Of a stretch of 64,000 bases of DNA, positions 11,809 through 21,517 are shown piece after piece. Within the stretch, counting starts at the first letter, position 1; each line of letters begins with the position of its first letter. Both the position numbers and the translations under genes were made by a program. This DNA comes from Pollenia angustigena. Lineage: Eukaryota; Arthropoda; Insecta; Diptera; Polleniidae. The notes below the pieces were generated by a model. That model saw only the letters and a list, made by a program, of their open reading frames with translations. It made no database searches and was not told where the DNA came from. The stretch is taken from positions 99,162,151-99,226,150 of the forward strand of contig OV884060.1 in assembly GCA_930367215.1 (NCBI GenBank), read 5' to 3'.

Positions 11809-12803
11809 TATAATATTTATTTTTCCTATTCTTTGCTCGAGAAAGCTGCACGTTATTCCAAGGCGGTCCCAGTAATACTTTAAATGTGCGTTTTGGAATG
11901 CACACATCGATAAAAGATCACAGCTTGTTGTAAACACATCAAATATACGACACATGAAATCACTTGAGTTTGAAGAATATGCCTAGATGTTACTCCAGTC
12001 AGTATTACTTATAAGATCATTTAACATGTAGTAGTTAGCTCGTTCGAAAGAAAATACTTTTTCAGTACTAACATTTAATGATACAGCACAATCCGAAGGA
12101 ATGGATACAATAACTTCAAAAGCAGGATGATATCGATCTTCCGGAAGAGTAATAGGGTTGGATCGTTTAATATAACAGTCATCTATATCATTTACAAAAA
12201 CTAAATCTAGAATTTTAGCAAAATCGTTTAGTTATCCATTTATTTGGAAAAGGCTCATATCATATAAAATATTAAAAAAGTCCATGTAATTTGCACTTAA
12301 TTTCGTTTGGACGAAGAATTTATCATCAAGCGAATATTTCCAGGATATTGAAGGCATATTAAAGTCGCCCATAATTATAATAGAGTCATGGTTATTAGCA
12401 AAGAGAGAAGCACACTTAATAGCTTCACCATGATGGATATATAAAGACTGCGGTGATGATGGAGGAATATATGAACACGTTAGTATTATTTTTTTGTATT
12501 TTAATTTAACAATAACAGATATAAATTCTATATCAAGTGATATGTCAACCACTAAACGTTCAGAAGAACTGCTAGAGACTGCAATAAGAACACCTCCTCC
12601 ATAAGTAGCACGATCTCTACGGAAGATGTTGTATTTGTCACATAGGATTTCAGTATTTAGAAAGTTATCATTGAGCCAAGTTTCAGTAAAAACTAATACG
12701 TCATAATCAAAGTTGAAGCTTTGCATATAAAAATTAAACAGCTTTGATCGTTAACCACGAACATTTTGATAAAAAACAGATAATGAATCAACAGTAGCTT
12801 TAC

Positions 12804-13388
12804 TTAGTTTTTTGCATTATTCTGTTCACGTTGAGGGAGAACACCAAAATTATTAACATTCAATCTATCCTTATAAATGTACTCGCGAACTAATGTGTTT
12901 TCAGGCCAGAAGTTTTTATCCAGAACTTGATTGAAAATATCAGCAGAAACAGTTAATTGAAATGATGTAATATACCTTGGCTGAGAGTATTTAAATTTAT
13001 GAATTAAAACATCAGAATTATATCCAACTTTAGATTTAATATAATAATCTATATCATCTGAAGTAGTGGAACTTGCCAGACGAAAAATGAAAATTGATCT
13101 TTTTGGTGGAACAGCTCGCAGTGGGTTACGAACAATTTGGTTATTTAATGTCGTATCCATTGGAGTTTGATTTTCAGACGATTGCGGTAATAAATTATAA
13201 TTAGAACTACTATTGTCAGTACTGACTACATGTGGCGAGATCAAATTTAGAGGCGAAAATGAAACAGCATTATCATTATTAATTTCAGAAGACTTTGAAC
13301 GAGTTACAACTGTAGAATAGGTTAGTGATGGAATCGTCGGGGATGTATTTAACGTTTTTTTACGCTTTGGAGACGACAGATCTGTCAC
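12804..13388 (-). CDS. CR1-like LINE ORF1 (194 aa)
   Basis: The ORF encodes a protein with a Ser/Asn/Pro-rich N-terminus (about residues 1-90) and a folded C-terminal part. The latter has the pattern KRSIFIFRLASSTTSDDIDYY, SYQ/FQLTVS and NFWPENTLVREY (about 96-170), characteristic of ORF1 proteins of CR1-type insect LINEs. Such proteins bind RNA and form the retrotransposition particle. No zinc knuckle or PHD finger is visible, although many relatives have one, so the ORF may be N-terminally short. It is open, but its partner ORF2 is destroyed. Confidence 0.7.
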   Translation of the reverse strand: MTDLSSPKRKKTLNTSPTIPSLTYSTVVTRSKSSEINNDNAVSFSPLNLISPHVVSTDNSSSNYNLLPQSSENQTPMDTTLNNQIVRNPLRAVPPKRSIFIFRLASSTTSDDIDYYIKSKVGYNSDVLIHKFKYSQPRYITSFQLTVSADIFNQVLDKNFWPENTLVREYIYKDRLNVNNFGVLPQREQNNAKN

Positions 13389-14195
13389 ATCCGAAAATGT
13401 ATGTCGTGTGCACCCTGTAGTTGTTTAAAAATGTAAAAAAAAGAAAAAGAGGATAGGAGTAGGCAACGCGAGAGCTGGATAAATATTATGACAGCTGGAA
13501 GAAATATATAACAACACAAAAAAAAAACGTAAACAGTAAACAAAAAAGTAGGCATAAAAAAATTTGTAAGAAATTAAATGGCTGAAAAATAAAGAGCCAT
13601 GATGGCTTGGGGAAGGTTTCGTGGGCGAGGAAAATTAAAATGTCGTTCCTTTTGTTTTTTTCTTGTGGCGGTGTCAAGATGTCGGTGGAGTAAGTGGCCA
13701 ACGGAGAAATTGAATTTTTGAGCGGTATCAGTAAAACCAAAAGTTTTAAAATAAAGTTTGTTTGATTTTTTTTGTTGAATGGAAAAAGGTAAACATTTAG
13801 ATCAACTTTTGAAAAAAAAGAAACTAAAAGAATAAAAACTGAAAGTGTAAAGGTTGTTTTGGGTTTTTTATTGAACCGAAAGAGAAACATTAAAGTTTTT
13901 TGTGAATATCGAAATAATAAAAACTAGAATCACAGAGTTAAAAATTTCATATAAAGCACATTGCGTTTAAAATAATTCAATAACAATTTAAACGTAAAAA
14001 TAATTATAAAACGAAACAATTAAAATCTAAAACTTAAAACTAAACCGCCAACGCCACGCCATCACGTACTCCATCCAACGAGGGACAAGTTTTTCAGCAC
14101 CATCACTCCTGAGGTGCTCCTGGTATGAAATTGGTTTTCGACACTCGTAAGTCACCCTTCACTCGTACGGCTATACGGACCCGACAGTCCCTTTT
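13389..14195 (-). other. 5' UTR of the CR1-like LINE
   Basis: This lies upstream of ORF1 on the minus strand. The 13486-13890 minus ORF is Phe/Leu/Lys-rich and derives from A/T runs, so I do not count it as a gene. The GC-richer section 14040-14195 is probably the internal promoter region at the element's 5' end. The exact start was not fixed. Confidence 0.5.
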
Positions 14196-14273
14196 AGCTA
14201 ATTTTTTTTAAAGGAAAGAAAAAAACCGAATAAAAAAATGTTTGAATTAAATATATTTAATATACGTATATAA

Positions 14274-15566
14274 TAGGGCTGCCAGAAGTTTGAACCTATC
14301 AACCAGGACACATGGAAAAAATGGATAAAAAATTGCACCAACAGAAAAGTTTTTTTTATACATATGTATGTAGTATATCGCACCCTAAATACTAAAGGGT
14401 CACAACTCAAAATTACTTTTTTCATAAATTAATTCTCATTTCAAATCTCTAGCTACTTACAAAATTTAAAAAGGCATAGCAAAACTTTCTTCAAATTGGA
14501 CTTTTTTCAAAAGGGAACTAATTTTTTTTTGTTATATATTAACACCATTTTAACATAAACAGTTTTTTGGCTCTCCTTTAAAAATTTAAGAATTTTTATT
14601 TTTAAATCCAACAATATATATAAAATAAAATTAACGTGTACTTCATGTACATAAAAATTATGAAAAAAAGAAAAGATTGCACTGTTTATAGAACTTCATT
14701 TCGGTCTTTGATATAGTTATAAAACAGGCAGCATGTCATAGTCTGACTTCATACGGCTGATGTCTTATTGAAAAGATACTTCCTTTTCCTTCTTTGAACA
14801 TGAATTGGCGTTCAAATGATGCATGTCATGTTGACGACTTGTTTTTTATTTTGTTTTATTTGATATTGAGTACATGCATCTGTGTACTCGTTTCTTTTCC
14901 CCTCGTCCCTCTTGCCTATAAAGTAGCAATCTTGTCAATAAGACATGAGCCGTATGAACACAGACATAATAAAATCAAACTCTCATTGAATAATACTCTC
15001 CAGTGCTTCAGTCTTTAGCGGGTTTCTTTCTTTAGTCCATTGTGCAGACTAAGTACCCAACTTGAAAAAAATCAAAATCTTTTGATTTTTCTGTTGTCGA
15101 GTTGGACAACTGTCAAACTAATGAATTGACAAAGCCATATACACTTTGATTTGGACAACAACCGACTCAGTTGACAATTGACTTTAAACGTGTATGGGCT
15201 GCCTTAGAGAAAGCAATTTGTTATCGGTTTTCGATTACTTATAAAAGTTGTTTACACGGTATAACTTTTTACAGCAACTAGTTGAAAGAAAATTTGAAAG
15301 AGGATTGACTATCATCTTATATTATTGAAAGCGTTTACCAGCTTTACACCAGAAAACAGTTGAATTTAATTAAAGTTGTTTATACAATTACCTTATGTTA
15401 GCAGTGTTATAACAGCAATCTTAACCGTTGTTAACAACTTAAACTAGCAAAAAACTAATTTGTTTGTCTTGACCTGTGCAAAAAACCAGGACAATTTAAT
15501 ATTGGACCAGGACAAGTAGTCTAAAACCAGGACAATCCTGGAAAACCAGGACGTATGGCAGGCCTA
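14274..15566. mobile_element. hAT-like element, TIR TAGGNCTGCCA, 8-bp target duplication
   Basis: Left end TAGGGCTGCCAG and right end (minus) TAGGCCTGCCAT are flanked by an exact direct repeat GTATATAA (14266-14273 and 15567-15574). Repeated ACCAGGACA words lie within about 100 bp of each end. No transposase is present. It sits between the 5' end of the minus-strand CR1-like LINE and the 5' end of the plus-strand jockey-like LINE. Confidence 0.85.
14727..14975. repeat. imperfect inverted repeat inside the hAT-like element
   Basis: Arms of about 45 bp share TTCATACGGCT.ATGTCTTATTGA near 14748 and, inverted, near 14930-14965. The roughly 150-bp loop is T-rich and has a 74-codon ORF without recognisable motif. 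It may be a small foldback element nested in the hAT-like element. Confidence 0.45.
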
Positions 15567-16022
15567 GTATATAAGTATGTAGGCATACCTGTCGTTTTAA
15601 ATCGAAGCCATTCCGTTGGGGGACGTTAAACCCGACGTGCGCGCAAGTTAGGAGTGAGCTCAGGCCTAATTTAGAAATGGTAGAATCGGTATTTTGTGTA
15701 CAATCCAGGGCATCCCAAAACTTATATATATATATAAAAAAAAGAAGAGGAAAAGGTTTAAAAATTAATTAAAAGGGCGTTTCTAAGAAAACAATAGTGA
15801 ATAATTTTACACACGTACCGAAATCGCGCAAACCAACGGACAGAAAACCAGCCAATACCCGAAGCGAGTTGCGAACCAGCTCTTGACGAGTACGGACGTG
15901 TATCAGTGAGTAAAAAAAATAAAAAAAATTGGAAGCGAAAAAAAATATTTGCCGTGGGTGAAAAAAAAAATATTTGTAATAGGTGAAAAAAAAAGAATAA
16001 TAACTAGTGTGCCCGAAGAGAT

Positions 16023-17402
16023 TTGCGAATGAGCCTCACAAATACTCCCAATAAGGAGAGTAGGCCCAGCACAAATAGCAGAAATGCGTATATTGTGGTA
16101 AGCTCCCCGAGCGTGAGCAATGAAAACATTCGATACCCAGAATTAAATAAAAATTATTTAAGTGCAAAAATTGCCAGCGCAACTGGTTTTCCATACAGCA
16201 ATTTAAGTGCAAGTGTGCCCAACCTGAGCAAGTGTGTTGATCCGACCGTAAATGTGGTTCAAAGTGTGAAGTCGTCTGACCAGAGGAATAATAACGAAAA
16301 ACCTGGAACATCACGATTTGCATTAATAAATACAGGAGCTGTGCCAAAAAGTACTAAAGTGCAAACAGGCATGGACAGATATATAACAATAACTAAGAGA
16401 AAGGCTAGCCCTAGGTCCACCCAACAGGAACGCATGGCCAAACAATACAAAGGCTCTAACGTAGTCTCTTTGCCAACAAATGGTAACAGATTCTCTGTAC
16501 TATCCATACCTGAAGATGAAGAAGCAGAATCAGCACATGGAACAGCCACTAAAGAAGTTAAACCGCCACCTATCTATCTGCGGGAGCAAACATCAAATAG
16601 CATAGTCAACATGTTGATTCAACTGGTAGGTAAGAATAATTTCTACGTCGTTTCTATACGACGCGGGCAAATTCAAGAAACCAAAATTCAAGCCAGTACA
16701 GAAACGAACTTTCGTATTATATCAAGACACCTGGACGCAGAAAATAAAATTTACTATACATATCAATTAAAAAGTGCTAAGGGATTGATTATTGTCATAA
16801 AAGGCATAGATAGTTCTGTTCCTACAGAGGAAATAAAATCTGCCATAGAGCTAGAGGGGTATGAGGTTAAATCTGTTCATAACATTTTGAACAGGAATAA
16901 AGTTCCTCAACCAATGCACCGCGTTGAAATATCGTTTGATTCATCGGTTCTCAAAACCAAAAATTCAGTTCATCCCATATACAACTTGCGCTACCTACTC
17001 AACAAAAGAATAACTGTTGAGGAGCCATTAAAACGAAAGGGTCCCTCCCAATGCACAAACTGTCAGGAATATGGGCATACATATTGTAAATTGCCTCACG
17101 TATGTGTGGTTTGTGGCGACGCTCATAAAACCGCCGAATGTAATCGTTCTAAAGTTCAAAAATATACTCACTCCCAATATGGTCCGTCACATGCGCCCAG
17201 CCAAGCCGCTGGCTCTATTGCTAGTACTTCACAAACAAACAATCAAAACCAATCATATGCCCAAGTCTTAAAAGGAAACCCTAATGCGAAAAATCCCCCG
17301 AGTACTTCTAACGCAAAGCAACCTCCAAACGCTAATGTTCCTAGGGAAGGTCTACAAATGCCTTCTGGAAATATGCCTAGCTCAATTGAAAATTTAATTT
17401 AA
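16023..17402 (+). CDS. jockey-like ORF1 Gag-like RNA-binding protein (459 aa)
   Basis: The protein has a Ser/Asn/Lys-rich N-terminal half. A central region around residues 250-335 (IIVIKGIDSSVPTEEIKSAI, VHNILNR, VEEPLKRKGPSQC) is the RNA-recognition-like segment typical of jockey Gag proteins. Zinc knuckles follow at about 343-373 (CTNCQEYGHTYC, then CVVCGDAHKTAEC). A Gln/Asn/Ser/Pro-rich tail ends the protein. The first knuckle is CX2CX4HX2C rather than CX2CX4HX4C, so two residues seem to be missing and its metal binding may be impaired. Gag-like proteins of this group coat element RNA and take it to the nucleus. ORF2 begins 92 bases downstream. Confidence 0.85.
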   Translation: MRMSLTNTPNKESRPSTNSRNAYIVVSSPSVSNENIRYPELNKNYLSAKIASATGFPYSNLSASVPNLSKCVDPTVNVVQSVKSSDQRNNNEKPGTSRFALINTGAVPKSTKVQTGMDRYITITKRKASPRSTQQERMAKQYKGSNVVSLPTNGNRFSVLSIPEDEEAESAHGTATKEVKPPPIYLREQTSNSIVNMLIQLVGKNNFYVVSIRRGQIQETKIQASTETNFRIISRHLDAENKIYYTYQLKSAKGLIIVIKGIDSSVPTEEIKSAIELEGYEVKSVHNILNRNKVPQPMHRVEISFDSSVLKTKNSVHPIYNLRYLLNKRITVEEPLKRKGPSQCTNCQEYGHTYCKLPHVCVVCGDAHKTAECNRSKVQKYTHSQYGPSHAPSQAAGSIASTSQTNNQNQSYAQVLKGNPNAKNPPSTSNAKQPPNANVPREGLQMPSGNMPSSIENLI

Positions 17403-19730
17403 ACTATGAATAACTTCATGGCCACTATGCAGAACATGTTTCAGGAAATGATGCGAAACCAGAACATGCTCCTGCAAGTTCTACTCAACAAAAAATGAAC
17501 CAGTTAAAAATATGTTTCTGGAATGCAAACGGGTTATCCCAACATAAACACGAAGTTGCAAACTTTCTTCATAGGCATGAAATCGACGTACTTCTTGTCT
17601 CTGAAACACACTTTACTCATAAAAACTGCTTTAGGGTAAATGGATACCTTACGTATGACACAAAACATCCCAGCGGACGAGCTTGTGGTGGCACAGCCAT
17701 AATTGTGCACAAAAACATCAGACACTTACCATTGCCAGAGTTCGAAGAAGATTGTATCCAGGCCACATCTATAAATCTTACTGATTTCAATCTAACGTTA
17801 ACATCCGTTTATTGTCCCCCGAGGCACAAAATTGTAAACGATAAATTTCTCAACTTCTTCTCCACATTGGGCCAGAAATTCATTGCTGCTGGCGACTACA
17901 ACGCTAAACATACATATTGGGGCTCCAGACTTATTAGTCCTAGAGGTAATCAGCTATACAATACCGTAACTGCAAATAATTTTGATGTGGTATCGAGTGG
18001 TAAGCCTACCTATTGGCCAACCGACTTCAATAAGCTACCAGACCTTATTGACTTTGCTGTAATTAAAAACATCAAGCGCGATCAGGTACTAGTTAGTTCC
18101 TCCTATGATCTTTCGTCTGATCATTCACCTTCAATCCTCATTTTAAAAGGTAACTCTGACGCTGCAGCTGCAAACTTTATTTCCTATCCAAATAGAAACA
18201 CAAATTGGTTAAAGTATAAAATGTATGTGAGCTCTCACCTATCACATTGCATTCCCCTAAAAAATTCATCTGACATCCAAATAGCTGTCGACCGATTTAC
18301 AGAAGTCTTGGATACTGCAGCAAGAAATGCAACCCCAATCAAGCGGACAATTAAACGTGCTCCTTACAATACATCGACGGATATAGAGACCCTTATCAGA
18401 GAGAAAAGGAAGTTAAGAAGACAATGGCAAAACAGTCGTTCCCACACCACTAAGGCCCAATTACAATTATGCCTGACCACTCTTCGCAACAAATTGAGAC
18501 AGAACCACGAGTCTGCAATAGAAGGCTATCTAAACAGCCTAGACGCCACAAAAAACTCCAATTATAGCTTATGGAAGGCTGTACGGCATATGAAATGCCC
18601 TATAACCCAAGAATCTCCATTAAGACTGGAAAACCGCACTTGGGCCAAAAACACACATGAAAAATTAAACGCTTTCGCGGGCCACCTTGAGAAAGTTTTC
18701 ACGCCACATGATGCACATACTTGTTCCTGTCGTCCAATCATTCCTGATAAGGTAAACCATCCATTAAAATTTAACATAACTCAAGTAAAATCTGCAATAG
18801 AAAAAGTGAATATTAGAAAATCTCCCGGACCTGACCGCATCACAGGGTCAATGATAAGAAACCTACCATCGTCTGCTTCCAGAATCTTGCTGCTCATTTT
18901 TAACGTTATATTAAGAGTCGGATACTTCCCATCCTCATGGAAGAGGTCTATAATTGTGATGATTCCCAAGCCAGGAAAAGATGCTAGCCAGGTTGCGTCG
19001 TACAGACCGATAAGCTTATTGTCAATCCTATCGAAGGTTTTCGAAAAAATATTCGTTTTAAGTATAACTCCTCATCTAAATGAACACGACATCATCCCGG
19101 ATCACCAGTTCGGATTCAGAGCGAAACATGGTACAATATAACAAGTGCATAGAATTGTCACCCTTATTAGATCGGCGTTTGAGAAAAAGCAATACTGCTC
19201 AGCACTGTTTATAGACATTTCCCAAGCTTTTGACAAAGTTTGGCATGATGGGCTACTCATCAAAATAACACGAATGCTTCCTCAAAACACTCACAAGCTT
19301 CTGGAGAGCTATCTAACAGGCAGAACATTCATAGTAAGGTCGCAAGATAAATGCTCCCCCCTCAAGAAAATTACTGCTGGTGTTCCCCAAGGCAGCATAT
19401 TAGGACCGCTTCTATATATAATATACACAGCGGATATGCCAACAAACCTGAGCACGCATACCTCTACATTTGCAGACGACACAGCATTTATTAGCGTTAA
19501 CCATGACCCAAAAGTCGCATCGCAAAATCTGCAGTCCCACATCAATGAACTAGAGGCATGGCTAGAAAAATGGAGAATAAAGGTTAACCCGGCTAAATGT
19601 GCTCACTTAACTTTCACGCTCAGAAGACAAACGTGCCCAGCAGTAAAAATAAATAACATCACTGTTCCGGTAGAAAACCATGTAAAGTACTTGGGAATTC
19701 ATATAGATAGACGCTTGACCTGGTCTCGTC

Positions 19731-20354
19731 TGTAGTGTATCCACACAATTTTACTTAATACATTCTTTGCAATAGTAAACAAACACATTCTTTTACTTGT
19801 TAAACAAAATGTACCGCTTGCAGAATATAAACAAATTGACTTGCAGTATTAAGATAGGTCAGTAAAAAACCAAATTGTTTTTACTTTGTCGCAAGCATAA
19901 ATTCTTTTGGGCAATATGATATTTTAAATAAACAACGGTCAACGCTCGCTTACTCATAGTGACAAAATATCGACAAAAATAAGTCAAAGTACATTTTAAT
20001 AATTTCTGCTGAACTAACAAATTCTTCACTTTGAAGAATTTGTATGATACACTGAACACCATTCAAAGCAAAAATACAATAATATTGAAAATAATAAAAT
20101 GACTCAATTATTTATGTGTGCCTGTTACAATACTGTATATTTGTATGTTTGTATATTTGTATGTATGTATATTTGTATGTAAGTTAGTGCTAAGTACGTA
20201 ATTGAGTGAAATTTTGTAAAGTCACTCAATATTAGGTTAATCTTTATTCTCATAAGTAGTATATAAGACAAATAACTTGTAAATAAAAATCAATCAATTA
20301 ACTTTGATTCAAGGCTTGCGCTTGTGTTCTTTATTTATATAATAGAACATTACA
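19731..20354 (+). repeat. 5' LTR of the 412/mdg1-like element (624 bp)
   Basis: It begins TGTAGTGTATCC and ends AGAACATTACA. A TATATTTGTATG microsatellite-like run lies at 20132-20182. AGTATATAAGAC at about 20259 could be a TATA-type promoter element and AATAAAAATC at about 20281 a polyadenylation signal. Its last 163 bp (20192-20354) match 23599-23761 with one difference noted near the end (ATTACA versus ATTGCA). Confidence 0.85.
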
Positions 20355-20372
20355 TGGCGATCCTGCCTAACC
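20355..20372 (+). other. primer-binding-like site
   Basis: TGGCGATCCTGCCTAACC directly follows the 5' LTR. The initial TGG would pair with the CCA end of a tRNA. I do not assign the tRNA, although relatives in the mdg1/412 branch are reported to use tRNA-Arg. Confidence 0.6.
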
Positions 20373-20536
20373 TTCAATTTAATTAGACATAGCACATCTA
20401 AGAGACTACACAGCAGTATTGCTTATCTCTTAGTGCTTAAATTAAATTAAACATAGATCCTTGACAGACACAGCTTAAGCTTAGTCAGGATCTATGAGCG
20501 TTTAAAAAAATTTTTTTTTTTATTTTTTCCCCACAT

Positions 20537-20899
20537 ATGACGGAATCCTGGGAGGAGATCCTTCGGAACCTAAAGGAAGCTGAAGAGCACTGGGCTAAAC
20601 TGCTAGAAGAAGGAAGTACGGAACAAAAACCAGCCATACTGGAAAGGGGGCCGAAACCAGTGAAGCCAAGAAAAAGAACAGTTGAGAAGGAAGCCAAGCA
20701 CCAAATATTTCCCTTGCCAAATACACGGAAATCAAGAGGTGGAGAAACCAACAGGCTTAAAAAGCAGCTGGAAGTTTTAAAACACCAACAGACCTACGAA
20801 CAAGGGGAATGCCTAGAAAAAATAGAAGAGGCGATAAAGAAGACGAAAATTCAAATAAGAAATTTAAAGAATAAGAAAAAAAAAATAAATAAAAAATAA
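20537..20899 (+). CDS. leader ORF of the LTR element (120 aa, charged, coiled-coil-like)
   Basis: The ORF lies in the leader between the 5' LTR and gag. It encodes a highly charged protein: N-terminal WEEILRNLKEAEEHWAKLLE looks amphipathic helical, the middle is Lys/Arg/Pro-rich, and the C-terminus ends in a Lys/Asn run. It has no catalytic motif. Extra small ORFs before gag are described for the 412-type elements, so it may be an accessory ORF. It could also be a leader ORF that affects translation. Confidence 0.5.
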   Translation: MTESWEEILRNLKEAEEHWAKLLEEGSTEQKPAILERGPKPVKPRKRTVEKEAKHQIFPLPNTRKSRGGETNRLKKQLEVLKHQQTYEQGECLEKIEEAIKKTKIQIRNLKNKKKKINKK

Positions 20900-21182
20900 T
20901 TATATGTAAAAGAAAAACTAAAAATGTAAATTAATAAGAAAATGATAAAAATTTTAATAATAATAATAATATTAATTGAAATATGTTTTCTGTTACTATC
21001 CAAAACAATATTACTAATGTTGGAAACATTATTTTAAAAAAATAAATATAAATATGTATAAATAAGAACATTACTTTACAACTATTAACAAAATCAAATG
21101 TATAAACCAAAAAAAAAAAAAAACCAAATAAGCTAGGAAAAGTAGAATTATTAATAGATAGAAGCATTTTTGAAAAACCACA

Positions 21183-21356
21183 ATGGGGAAATTTTTAATA
21201 ACAATAATTATAATAGTATTAGTCATAGTACTGGTAGGCTTTTGGATTAAAGTTAGCATTGTTAATGCAATAGAACGAAATGTACAAGAAATTCAAAATT
21301 TTATAGGAAGACAAATAGAAAGAATTTTCTCAATAAAAAATATACTACCGTTCTAA
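21183..21356 (+). CDS. 57-aa predicted membrane microprotein in the LTR leader
   Basis: The ATG at 21183 opens a short frame with a strongly hydrophobic N-terminal segment (about residues 4-22: Ile/Val/Leu only, then GFW) followed by an amphipathic basic tail. It could span a membrane once. It has no relative that I recognise. It is followed 14 bases later by another small hydrophobic ORF. Confidence 0.4.
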   Translation: MGKFLITIIIIVLVIVLVGFWIKVSIVNAIERNVQEIQNFIGRQIERIFSIKNILPF

Positions 21357-21370
21357 GTTTAAAATAAATA

Positions 21371-21517
21371 ATGAATGTTTTAAAAGAATTGTACAATAAG
21401 TATATAGGCTGGATAGTGATATTTGTAATCTTAACCCCTGTAATCATAGTTTTGGATATGAAAATATTAAAGTTTGTGAAATTAGTCGTAAGAAATTTTT
21501 CTAAATGGAATTCATAG
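21371..21517 (+). CDS. 48-aa predicted membrane microprotein overlapping the gag start
   Basis: The frame begins MNVLKELYNKYIGW, then has a hydrophobic stretch (IVIFVILTPVIIVL) and a basic tail. Its stop TAG at 21515 lies 10 bases inside gag (ATG at 21505). That overlap would suit termination-reinitiation. Function is unknown, and the ORF could be fortuitous. Confidence 0.4.
   Translation: MNVLKELYNKYIGWIVIFVILTPVIIVLDMKILKFVKLVVRNFSKWNS

Larger units (their letters stand above)
8091..12780 (-). pseudogene. CR1-like ORF2: AP endonuclease plus reverse transcriptase, disrupted
   Basis: Endonuclease: 12726-12232 reads through DYDVLVFTETWLND (catalytic Glu), IIIMGDFNMP (Asp) and further on, in decayed frame near 12110-12180, a DRYHPAF motif with the catalytic His. 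An in-frame stop lies before 12726 in the NVRG.RSK start motif. Linker pieces lie at 11815-11880 and 10348-10495. Reverse transcriptase: 9638-8982 (YGRDKIPSCVL, LPKLWKESYIVPLFKSG, SPYQHGFRKGS), then 8976-8638 (SGVPQGSHLGPLLFSLFIND, YADDVK), then 8465-8091 (the thumb-like RPILEYGSIIFGP). Frames change between the last three blocks. Retrotransposition by target-primed reverse transcription would have been its role. Confidence 0.8.
7872..14195 (-). mobile_element. CR1-like (jockey-superfamily) LINE, broken by two insertions
   Basis: Read on the minus strand this is a nearly complete non-LTR retrotransposon: a 5' UTR from about 14195, ORF1 (13388-12804), and ORF2 with an endonuclease (about 12780-12100) and reverse transcriptase (about 9640-8090), then a 3' UTR ending near 7872 in a short TAAATAAAT-type tail. 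CR1/L2-type features are the ORF1 C-terminus, the QHGFRKGS..TNLLQF block and YADDVK. Insertions at 9620-10347 and 10496-11808 separate reading-frame pieces that continue across each junction. Several stops and frameshifts make it inactive. Confidence 0.8.

Noticed and set aside
13486..13890. 134-codon minus ORF before CR1 ORF1
   Set aside because: Low-complexity Phe/Leu/Lys composition from A/T runs in the LINE 5' UTR, and no LINE protein occurs there.
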